A model generated the notes under the pieces. That model made no database searches, was not told the origin of the DNA, and worked only from the letters and a program-made list of their open reading frames with translations. The translations under genes and the position numbers were made by a program. From positions 372,001 to 436,000 of the forward strand of contig JAPMXV010000031.1 of assembly GCA_026936335.1 (NCBI GenBank): a DNA stretch of 64,000 nt. The letters run 5' to 3'. This document shows, piece after piece, positions 52,276 to 60,297 of the stretch; positions within the stretch are counted from its first letter, which is position 1; every line of letters starts with the position of its first letter. Source of the stretch: Mantamonas sphyraenae (lineage: Eukaryota > CRuMs > Mantamonadidae).

Positions 52276-53496
52276 TCACCTCAACAACTCGACACCACGG
52301 CCGGCATGCTTGCTGGTAATATCATCCCAGTCGGCACTCTCGATGAGCGTGGTGACAATGGGCCTGTGATCGCTGGCCATGCTCTCGGGGATAATGGCCG
52401 AATGGACTGGGAACAGGCTGCTGGGGTTGACGTAGATGTAGTCGAGGCGAACCATGGGCCTGTCGGAGGGAAAGGTGTTGCCGATGCGCTGGCGCGGTTC
52501 CCACAGGTTCTTCCAGTGGGCACGGTCCTCGTAGGGGCGGCGACGTACCTTGAGACCGTCGCGGCGGTTGCAGTAGTGCCATGTGTCGAGGAGATGCTGG
52601 CCGAGCGTCTGTGTGCCAAGGTAGGATTCGGGCGAGTTGAGGTCGCCGGTGACAATGACCCGGCGGGGCTTGAGCGACGCCAGAAAGTTGAGCAGGTGGG
52701 AGACCTGGCCTGGTTGCTCGCCGCCGGTAAAGTCGTTCTGGAGGTGGGTGGTGACGAACCACACGTCCTCGGTAAAGCCCTCGGGCCTGACACGCACGCC
52801 AAAGGCTTGGCGCGGGGCACGTGAGCTCCACTCCTCGTAGGCAATGTGGCGCACCTCTTTGATGGGTAGTTTGCTGATGATGCCCTCGCCGTACTCGCCG
52901 CCGCCAAATTGGTCGCGGATGCGCGAAAACAAGTAGTGTTCGTAGCCTGCCAGCTCGGCAATGTGTGCCAACTGGTCACCCGGGTTGTGTGCAGTGAAGC
53001 GTTCGATCTCCTGGATGGCCACAATGTCTGGGTTGGCCTGGCGGATGACGTCTGCGATGCGCTTGTCGCTGTAGCGCGTGTCCATGCCCATGCCGGCCTG
53101 GATGTTGTATGTCATGACCTTGAGCATGGGCCACTGCTTGGAGCGGGCCAGGTCGCGCAGCGTGAGGGGCGACAGCCATGGCGCCGTGTCCAGCAGGCGC
53201 TCCTCCGGCCGCTGTGCATGTCGCAGGCCTTGGATGCGCGTGTCAGCAAACCGTGCCTGACCTCGGTTGTACTCCTTGGCCTTGAAGCGGCGCATCCACA
53301 GGGGAAAGATGATATCGTTGAAGTAAATGAGGGCGTAGAAGGGAAGCAGCAGCAAGCCGCCGGCAATGACGATGCCCACGTTCAGGAAGCGCGGCAGGCT
53401 CGGCCGTTTGTACACAAAGAGCTCCATATGGAGCATGATGGTGCCCAGCGCCTCGCGCAGCTTCTGGATACAGTAGAGCCACGCCAACGCGTACAT
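52276..53496 (-). CDS. Membrane-anchored endonuclease/exonuclease/phosphatase family protein
   Basis: 406 residues, single exon. A hydrophobic helix at about 37-60 ([20 protein letters not shown]) anchors a C-terminal EEP domain. Motifs visible in order: [16 protein letters not shown] (Mg-binding Glu), [15 protein letters not shown] (catalytic Asp and Asn) and [12 protein letters not shown] (catalytic Asp-His). The family includes neutral sphingomyelinase, DNase I, CCR4 and inositol phosphatases. A single membrane anchor plus this motif set fits an nSMase- or Ape-like phosphodiesterase, but substrate class cannot be decided. It is divergent from UBC9, with 104 bp between starts. Confidence 0.83.
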   Translation of the reverse strand: MYALAWLYCIQKLREALGTIMLHMELFVYKRPSLPRFLNVGIVIAGGLLLLPFYALIYFNDIIFPLWMRRFKAKEYNRGQARFADTRIQGLRHAQRPEERLLDTAPWLSPLTLRDLARSKQWPMLKVMTYNIQAGMGMDTRYSDKRIADVIRQANPDIVAIQEIERFTAHNPGDQLAHIAELAGYEHYLFSRIRDQFGGGEYGEGIISKLPIKEVRHIAYEEWSSRAPRQAFGVRVRPEGFTEDVWFVTTHLQNDFTGGEQPGQVSHLLNFLASLKPRRVIVTGDLNSPESYLGTQTLGQHLLDTWHYCNRRDGLKVRRRPYEDRAHWKNLWEPRQRIGNTFPSDRPMVRLDYIYVNPSSLFPVHSAIIPESMASDHRPIVTTLIESADWDDITSKHAGRGVELLR

Positions 53497-53600
53497 GACG
53501 GGGGCAGGGAGGGGAGGGTACAGACAAGAATTGTTGACGCGAGATGCGCCCGCGGGCCCAGCAGCGTGCACACACACACTTCCACACAGCACTGCACGCC
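53497..53600. promoter_or_regulatory. Bidirectional promoter region, 104 bp
   Basis: Spacer between the divergent EEP (minus) and UBC9 (plus) start codons. It includes a CA-rich stretch (53572-53592) just before the UBC9 ATG. No TATA box is seen. Confidence 0.4.
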
Positions 53601-54009
53601 ATGTCATCTGTCGACGACATCATGAGCGGGCTGAGCGACCTTACGGACGGACCGGTGTCGAGCAACAGCAGCAGCAGCGCGGGTGGGAGCGGGAGCAGGG
53701 CCAGCAAGGAGTCAAGCAACAGCAGCGGAGGAGGAGGAGGCGGAGAAACGTCCGTGGACTCGATGGGAGGGGGCATTGCGCTGCAGCGGTTGATGCAGGA
53801 GCGGAAACGCTGGCGCAAGGATCACCCACACGGGTTCTTTGCCAAGCCTGTGGTGAAGGAGGAAAACGGCGTGAAGAACACAAACATGATGCAGTGGAAC
53901 GCAGGCATCACCGCCAAGGAGGATGTAAGTGGGAGGTAGTGTGTGGGCAGCGGGCACGGCTGCACGGCTGGGAATGGGCACACGACAGGAGACAAAGCGG
54001 AAAGTGGCA

Positions 54010-54067
<58 letters not shown>

Positions 54068-54415
54068 TTCAACACACAGTCGCCATGGAAGGGAGGCGTG
54101 TACAAACTGGTGCTCCTCTTCTCGGACGACTATCCGCTGCGGCCGCCAAAGGTGCAGTTCCGGCCGCCCATCTTCCACCCCAACGTGTACGAGTCGGGCA
54201 CTGTGTGTCTCTCCATCCTCAATGAGGACAAGGGCTGGAAGCCAGACATTTCGCTCAAGCAGATCCTGCTGAGCATCCAAGATCTGCTGGACGACCCGAA
54301 TCTGGACGACCCTGCCAACGGGCCGGCATGCGCCCTACTGCGTGCAGACCTGGACAACGGCACGTCGGAGTACGAAAAGCGTGTGCGTGAGGAGGCCATG
54401 CGGAGGCAGCAGTGA
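53601..54415 (+). CDS. UBE2I: SUMO-conjugating enzyme UBC9 with an N-terminal extension
   Basis: The model is join(53601..53924, 54080..54415), 219 aa. The phase-0 intron (GAT|GTAAGT...ACACACAG|TCG) joins GITAKED to [10 protein letters not shown]. The core from about residue 57 matches UBC9: [27 protein letters not shown] (141-143) and catalytic Cys151 in [13 protein letters not shown], followed by [18 protein letters not shown]9 is the sole E2 for SUMO and binds SUMO through its N-terminal basic helix, here at 66-73. Animal and yeast UBC9 have about 158 residues; here a Ser/Gly-rich head of about 56 residues precedes the core. Its 3' end overlaps the UPF0489 ORF on the other strand. Confidence 0.92.
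54011..54060. repeat. (CA)n microsatellite in the UBC9 intron
   Basis: About 25 uninterrupted CA units lie in the intron, ending 19 bases before the acceptor AG. The tract takes the place where a polypyrimidine tract would be expected. Confidence 0.95.
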
Positions 54416-55953
54416 TGGCCCAGGGAAGCATAAGGTACGGAGTGTGTGTGCGGGGGAAAGGCATCACAAACGAATCAAGGTTGCGGAGCTGCATTGACTG
54501 CATGTCACTCTCGTCGCCAGCAAATTCGACGTGGTGCCACGCCTCGACGTGTTCGCCAAAGTACTCTTGGTACATCTTGGCCATTTGGTTGGGCACGGCG
54601 CCCGGAGCCGGTGCTTCGTGGACGTCCTCGTCGTAGGAGACGTCGAGGGCGCCGAGGGCATCCTCGAGGCCGTGGAGAAGAGACCACTCGACATAGGCCC
54701 ACTGACGATAGGGCAGAAAGCCGTCGGTGACGGAACGGCAGATGGAGACGGCGCGCGGCTGGGCTTGGGTTTCGATCCATTCGAGGATGACCTGGAGCAT
54801 GGAGCGCACCTCGCTGCGAGTGGGCTGTGCATAGGTGGGCAGACCCGCAGCCTGGTTGCTCTCACTGATGGCCACAAGGGCGTCACGAGGCGAGAGGGAG
54901 CGGAGGATGTTGTAGATGCCGCGCAGGCGAGTGGTGTTGCACATGGTGGAGCGAACGAGCTTTGGCACGCGCTTGCGAAAGGCCTTGAAGGAGGATTTGT
55001 ACCACTTTTCCTTGGCCATGCGAATGAATGTTGTTTGCACGTCAAAGAGGCGGTCGAGGCGTTCGTTGGGGTCGCCGTTGAGGCCGCACCAATGACGCTG
55101 ATTCATGAGGGCAATGATCTGCTGAGTGAGCTCCTTGCCAAAGCGCACCTCCATGTCCTCCTGGGCCGGGTTTCGTGTGCTGAAAAAGTCCTCGTCAAAG
55201 TCGAGGATGACGGGCCCGTCGAGCTGAGCGACGGTCTGCTTGAGCTTGCTGAGGGGCACGGCACGGAAGAAGAAGGGCCGCACCTTGCCTGGCTCGGACA
55301 GGGTGCGTCCTTGCTCAAAGCCGTCGCGTCGCCAGTAGCCTCGCGGGCCGTCGTCTTCAAAGAAGTACTCCTCTTTGATGGTGGCGGCAAAGGCAGCGGT
55401 GAGCTTTTGGGCCGGGATGGATTCGATGGGCTTGTTGAGGCGGAATGGCCCGCTTGACAAGCTTGCTGACGCGATGCTTGAGAACCTCGTCGGGCTCCAG
55501 GCCCAGGTACGCCTGTGTGTCGTTGAGATAGTCGACTTGCAGTTGGTGGGACCACTCTGGCCGCACCCAGATGACGCGCTTGACCAAACCCAACCACACA
55601 CCGGCGAGCTGGAAGGTGTCGATGTCCAGAATGTCGTTGCGCTCCAGCTCGGCGGGGTCGTCGGGCCAGGACTGGTCAAACATGTTCGGGTAGCCCATGT
55701 CCGGGTGGCTATCAAAGTGCACAATGGTCACGCCGGACTTTGGCACGACTCCTGTGTTGGCCCAGTGGAGCCAGGTCTTGAAGACTTGGTGGTGGCTCTC
55801 TGTCACAAACACAGGCAGCCCTGTATCGTTGTTTGTGCGTGCCGCGACGCGTGTTCCGTCCGCGAGCGGCACGTCGCCAGCCTGGTGTGCATGCACGCAC
55901 ACAAGGGCTGTGTGGCACACCAACAGCAGCACCAAACCTGTTGGGAGGTTCAT
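54255..55953 (-). CDS. UPF0489 (C5orf22-like) protein with signal peptide, frame-broken
   Basis: The gene starts at 55953 with a signal peptide ([20 protein letters not shown]). The first 170 residues carry the UPF0489 hallmarks: [18 protein letters not shown] and [13 protein letters not shown]. The rest ([29 protein letters not shown]-poor helical region, [19 protein letters not shown]) lies in another frame, with the change near 55444-55449. One extra base there explains it; about 565 aa result if the ORF runs to 54255. The His/Asp motifs ([15 protein letters not shown]) resemble the arginase/deacetylase metal site, as noted for this family; function is unknown. The last 70 residues are antisense to UBC9 and look non-conserved, so the true stop may be earlier, for example at 54464 in the neighbouring frame. 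Confidence 0.75.
55444..55449 (-). other. Frame break in the UPF0489 gene (one base extra)
   Basis: The N-terminal frame (KLVKRA) continues as IPPQQ without family features, while [15 protein letters not shown] continues in the frame reached by skipping one base. This break is of opposite sign to the five in the giant genes. Loss of two bases would have the same effect. Confidence 0.75.
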
Positions 55954-56022
55954 GTGCGGGCAAGGGAGTGGCGTGGTTGGCGTGGTGAGGGTTGTGCTGG
56001 CGCAGTGGGGGCCAAGCACACA

Positions 56023-56055
<33 letters not shown>

Positions 56056-56061
56056 GACAGC
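55954..56061. promoter_or_regulatory. Bidirectional spacer with (CA)n tract
   Basis: 108 bp between the divergent UPF0489 and small coiled-coil start codons. A (CA)n tract with one interruption fills 56018-56054, directly before the coiled-coil gene's ATG. Variation in this tract could affect either promoter, but this is not shown. Confidence 0.5.
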
Positions 56062-56844
56062 ATGTCGTCGAAAACACGCAAATCATCGATCAAGTAGGTG
56101 GTGGGAGGGGCAGGGAGAGGAGGGAGGGAGCATCCGGGACGTGTGGCTGACGCAGGAATGTTTGGTTGCGCAGGCAGGGCAGCAAATCACGAGTTCTGCG
56201 GGAATCCAATGCGGCGAACCGCGAGGCACGCAAAGATGCACCAGTGGTGAAGAAGAGGCCCGACACACGCGGGTAGGTTTGGCCAAAGGGAGAACAATGG
56301 GGAGGCGCGCGCTTTTTTTGCAACGATCAACGCGGATTTGAATTTTGAGCCGGCTGACACGTTGACACGTCGGCGGGAGTTTAGATTCACAGAGATCCGC
56401 AAGAGCGAGGCGGCGCTGCAGGAGGAGAAAGCAAAGTGGCAGGAGGACGCAAAGAAGATGAAGCGAAAGATCCGATCTCTGCAGAGCGAGACGGAGGAGC
56501 TGAAGGAGGCAGCGGAAGTGGCGGCGAAGAAGGAGGCAGAGGACACAGAGCGCATGGAGCAGATGGGAGCGACGCTTGAACAAGCAGGAGTGGATCCTGT
56601 GTCGTTGAAGGCAGTGAGTGTAGAGGCCAAGGAGGCAGAAGAACTGAAGGAGCAGGCGGCAGCGTTTGCAGCCGAACTGGCTCATACATCGGCAATGCTG
56701 CAACAGCACAAGGCTGAGCTGCGTGAACAGCTTCAGGCCATTGACGAGCTGATTGGACTGGAGCCGGTGGCTGTGGAGGTGGCCGGGTCTGTGGTTGCGT
56801 TTGCAAGTGGAGAGGCTGGGGAAGCAGAAGAGGATGAAGAGTGA
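56062..56844 (+). CDS. Small coiled-coil protein, family not recognised
   Basis: My model is join(56062..56093, 56174..56272, 56385..56844), 196 aa; the three exons together divide by three. Exon 1 encodes MSSKTRKSSIK, exon 2 a basic segment (QGSKSRVLRESNAANREARK) and exon 3 a long coiled coil (EAALQEEKAKWQEDAKKMKR, then Glu/Ala-rich heptads) ending in an acidic tail (GEAGEAEEDEE). Donors are AA|GTAGGT and GG|GTAGGT; the third acceptor (TTTAG|A) is the only one that keeps frame with exon 2. No known domain is visible. The architecture is that of a small structural, ciliary or cytoskeletal protein. The third exon is certain as coding sequence; exons 1 and 2 are moderately supported. Confidence 0.6.
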
Positions 56845-56891
56845 AGAAGGGTGCGTGGCCCACAGGTTCATTCATTTTCCTTGAATTTTGG

Positions 56892-57920
56892 TCATTCGTG
56901 AAGCTGGATGGAGTCGGAGGGCACTGTCTCTTGCAGGGCGCCTGCCACGGCGAGTCCGTCGGCCATCTCGTTCCCGTGTTCGCCCTTGTGTGCGGCAACA
57001 TAGGTCCACTGGACAGAGTGTTGACGCTGGGCACGGTCGAGACGCTTGATGAGATCGATGTTGAGGACGTCGTTGCCCTTGGAGGTCTTCCAGCCATTGC
57101 GTTTCCAGTTGTGGATCCATTGGGTGAGGCAGGAGATGACAAACTTGGAGTCTGTGCGGATCTCGACGTGACTGTTTTGCTGGGTGAGGGACTCGAGGGC
57201 GACAATGACGGCCATGAGTTCGGCGCGGTTGTTTGTCTGTGTCTTGCCCTGCAGGCGTTCGCTGACGTTGCGCGGATCGTCGGGGCCAAAGTAGACGCCA
57301 ATGCCGCCGCGTGCGCCGTGGCGGCCGTTGCCACGGCATGCTCCGTCGGTGTATATGACAAGAGGGGAAGATGAGGAGGAGGAGGAAGAGGAGGAGGAGG
57401 AGGAGGAAAGGGATGCAGACGAGGAAGCGGCGGAGGAAGAGGTGGAGGAAGAGGCAAGGGTGCTCGAGGAGGAGCTGGAGCTGTTGTCGCCTATCCTGGC
57501 GCGCTTTGAGTCATGTCCGGCATGGACATTGACACTGTGCACAAGGTGGGAGTGGAACATTGGGGTGACGAGGGCTTGGGCGAGTGGGGACCGCGGGCGT
57601 TTGGGGGCGGCGGATTCTGAGTTGGCCTCGATGAAAGCCTTGGCGTCGGCGTAGGAGGAGAACTTTTTGTGGCGTGCGTTGCTGTAGCCCTTGACAAGAG
57701 GGAGAACCTCATCACTGCAGTGGAGCGGGCGGAAGGCGGGCCGGAGTCAGAGGGATGGGCTATGGGCGGGGAGACACATGCGATCGCGCGATCGCGCGCG
57801 GGACGAAAAAATCCGCGGGCAGCAGACGTGGGGAACGTACTAGGAGGAGAAGATGCCCGTGGAGTGGCCACGAGCGACAGCATAGTAGCTCTTTTTGGAG
57901 GTGTTCTTTGTGGAGCTCAT
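56892..57920 (-). CDS. RNASEH1: Ribonuclease H1 with N-terminal hybrid-binding domain
   Basis: The model is complement(56892..57714, 57841..57920), 300 aa. The 126-nt intron (TA|GTACGT...CTGCAG|T) joins SYYAVARGHSTGIFSSY to DEVLPLVKGYSNARHKKFSS, rebuilding the N-terminal hybrid-binding domain (residues about 11-55). A Ser-rich linker with a run of 14 Ser follows, then the RNase HI domain with all four acidic residues: YTDGACRGNG, NNRAELMAV, IRTDSKFV and HKGEHGNEMAD. The enzyme cleaves RNA in RNA-DNA hybrids in nucleus and mitochondria. A conventional mitochondrial presequence is not evident from this start codon. It is divergent from LRRC23. Confidence 0.92.
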
Positions 57921-58143
57921 GGGGAGAGGATTCTTGAGCCACGGGTGGAGGAGGTAGAGCGGGGCGGGCTGGTGGTGATGGGATGGCAATGTGCGATGGA
58001 TGAGGCGAGGGCGCACGTGTGGAGTGGCTCGACCGAAAATGGTGGCAAAAGGGGGAGGGGGAAGGGATGGGGTGGGGAAGGGGGCTGTGTTGCTGTGGGC
58101 CAGCGCCCGCGGTGGCGCTGCAACAGAAACGCCCGCACACGCG
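57921..58143. promoter_or_regulatory. Bidirectional promoter region, 223 bp
   Basis: Spacer between RNase H1 (minus) and LRRC23 (plus) start codons. It is G-rich on the plus strand with a purine-rich block near 58040-58080. No ciliary X-box was recognised by eye, though a scan for the RFX motif would be worthwhile. Confidence 0.35.
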
Positions 58144-59587
58144 ATGAACTACGAAGACGAGGAGCGGTACGAGGGCGATGATGGGGAGGAAATGTACGAA
58201 GAAACCGGGGAGGAGAGGGCGGAGGTGGTTGCATTGACGCACGAGATGGTGGGCGGGACGCGGAACGAGCACACGGGCAAGTGGGAGGGTGGAGGCTTGT
58301 CGAGCTTGAAAAAGGTGCCTTCGCTGGGCTATGCGTTTGTGAAGCTGGAAGTGCAGGTGAGTGACGTGGGTGTGCGGCACTGGGTGGCGTGTGGAATGGG
58401 GTACAGGGCGTGTATGCGGCGGAAACGGGCGGGGAAGGGAGGGGCTTTGGTGAAGGGCCGTTGGTGGGTGGCTGGGGCGGATCAGAGCAGGGCGGCTCAC
58501 ACTCAGGTGGGATGGACAGGACACGGATGTGGAGGACGTGAGCGTGCTTTCAGAGTATGCGCACCTGCAGCACGTGAACCTGGCCAACAACCAGATCAAG
58601 GACGCAAGCGCGCTGGCGGCAATGACTTACCTGCTGACCGTTAATCTGGCGAACAACCAGCTGACGAACGTGCTGGACTTTGAGCCGCTGAACCATCTGC
58701 AGCTGGCCAACCTGAGCAACAACAACATCACAGAGATGAACGAGATCGTGCACGCACGGCTCAACGTGCTGAATCTGAATGGTAGGGCAGGGTGCGGAGA
58801 GAGAAGAGAGAAGGGTGGGCGGCGGGGGGGCGGCTGGCTGACACAGAGACACACGTGGGCACACACAGACAACAAAATCGCAGCCATTGCTGGGTTGTCG
58901 CAACTGGGCGAACTTCAGTTGTTGGAGATGCGCAACAACGCACTGACAAGCACGGCAGGCCTGGAAGAACTCGGGGCGTCGCCTTGCAAGGAAGTGTATC
59001 TGGCAGGGAACCAAATCCAGTACGTGGAAGGGCTGGAGTCACTGCCCGAGGTGGAAGTGCTGCACCTGCGCGACAACCAGATTGCAGACCTGACGGGCTT
59101 TGCAGAGGCCGGAATGCCCTCGCTGCGCACGCTCAACCTGCGCGGCAACCTGATCAGCGAGTTTGAAGAGCTGGAGAAACTGGCGGGACTCAAGTCGTTG
59201 CGGCGCCTGAATCTGCTGGGCAACCCGATTGCGGACGAGGAAGGGTACTTTGTGGAGGTGATCAGCAGGGTGCCGCAGCTGAAGATCCTGGACAAGGCCG
59301 AAGTGACGGACGAGGACCGCGAAGAGGCCATCGAGCTGATTGAGGAGCGCAAGGCGGAGCAAGAGGCCCTGCTGCGTGCGCAAGAGGAGGAGGCAGCGGC
59401 GGTGGCGGAGGAGGAAGAGGAGGAAGAAGGGGAAGAGGGTGAGGAAGGAGAGGAAGGCGAAGGAGAGGACGAGGGCGAGGGTGAGGGTGAAGGCGATGAG
59501 GGGGAGGACGGCGAGGATGAGGGTGACGAGGAAGACGACGGAGAGGAGTTTGCAGAGAGTGAGGAGGAGTTTGCGGAAGAAGGATGA
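58144..59587 (+). CDS. LRRC23: LRRC23 orthologue, ciliary radial-spoke protein
   Basis: The model is join(58144..58356, 58520..58781, 58869..59587), 397 aa, three exons that divide by three. The acceptor at 58520 was chosen because it keeps frame and gives VKLEVQ-DTDVEDVSVLSEYAHLQHVN, matching AYVKLEVKERDLTD in animal LRRC23. Eight or so SDS22-like LRRs follow (NLANNQIKDASAL, HLRDNQIADLTGF, NLLGNPIADEEGY) with an LRR-cap ending VPQLKILDKAEV. An 85-residue poly-Glu/Gly/Asp tail ends the protein. LRRC23 is a component of radial spoke 3 in motile axonemes, so this organism should have a motile cilium. The second intron (87 nt) is in frame and stop-free. Confidence 0.88.
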
Positions 59588-59615
59588 AGTTGGGCTTTTT
59601 CTCCTTCCCATGGCC

Positions 59616-60212
59616 TCAGTTTGTCACCACACTTCGTTTGCCCAGAATGGTTTCGAGCCTGCCAAGGGTGTCTTCGTCGGTGATGCCCGGGTTGTCGTTG
59701 ACGTGCAGACCCTCGAGGAACTTGTTGCGCTCACAGAGACGGAGACAATGCTGCAGGCACTCGTTGTCCAGCTTGTTGTTGGAGAGGTCGAGCTGGATGA
59801 GTGTTTTGTTGTCATGCAGAGCCTCTGCGAGATAGCGCAGACCAACACTGGTGATGTTGTTGTAGGAGAGGTCGAGTTCCTCGAGGTGGGTGTTGCTGCG
59901 TGGACGGCGGCGGGTGCGGAATCGGGGTTGTGTGAGGTTTGTGGAGGTTGTGCGGACATGGGTGGTGGACAGGCGGAAGGAACCGGATCGGGTAAAACAC
60001 GGTGGGTATTTTCTGGGGGCGACGGGTGTGGGTCGGGTGTCGGGAAGGCGAGCCGGGAAAGAGAGAGACACGCACCCTTTGATTGCTTCTGCGATCTTTT
60101 GGGCGTCATCGTCGTCGAGGTTGGCGTAGGCACGAGCAAAGTATGTGCATTTGGGGTCGTTTTGCTCGGCCTTGGCCAGAAAGGTGGAAAGGGAGGAGGA
60201 GGAGCAGCCCAT
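59616..60212 (-). CDS. Small N-acylated leucine-rich-repeat protein
   Basis: The model is complement(59616..59895, 60076..60212), 138 aa. The 180-nt intron is in frame and stop-free (GG|GTGCGT...CGCAG|C), and splicing joins AEAIKG to NTHLEELDLSYNNI. The N-terminus MGCSSSSLS is a strong N-myristoylation signal with an adjacent palmitoylatable Cys, predicting attachment to membrane, possibly ciliary. Three ribonuclease-inhibitor-type LRRs follow (LEELDLSYNNITSVGLRYLA, LIQLDLSNNKLDNECLQHCL, EGLHVNDNPGITDED). There are too few repeats for a closed horseshoe, so it probably caps or docks onto a partner. Family not named. Confidence 0.8.
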   Translation of the reverse strand: MGCSSSSLSTFLAKAEQNDPKCTYFARAYANLDDDDAQKIAEAIKGCVSLSFPARLPDTRPTPVAPRKYPPCFTRSGSFRLSTTHVRTTSTNLTQPRFRTRRRPRSNTHLEELDLSYNNITSVGLRYLAEALHDNKTLIQLDLSNNKLDNECLQHCLRLCERNKFLEGLHVNDNPGITDEDTLGRLETILGKRSVVTN

Positions 60213-60297
60213 GCCGGGGCACAACCGTGGTCGGGGCGTGCGGGAAAGGGGAGAAAAGGTTTGTTTGGGTGGTGTGGATGCATTCATCGCAACAACT

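Noticed and set aside
57780-57802. Overlapping GCGATCGC octamers (like the cyanobacterial HIP1 repeat)
   Set aside because: They occur once, inside the RNase H1 intron of a clearly eukaryotic gene, as part of a short GC palindrome. No cyanobacterial gene is nearby.
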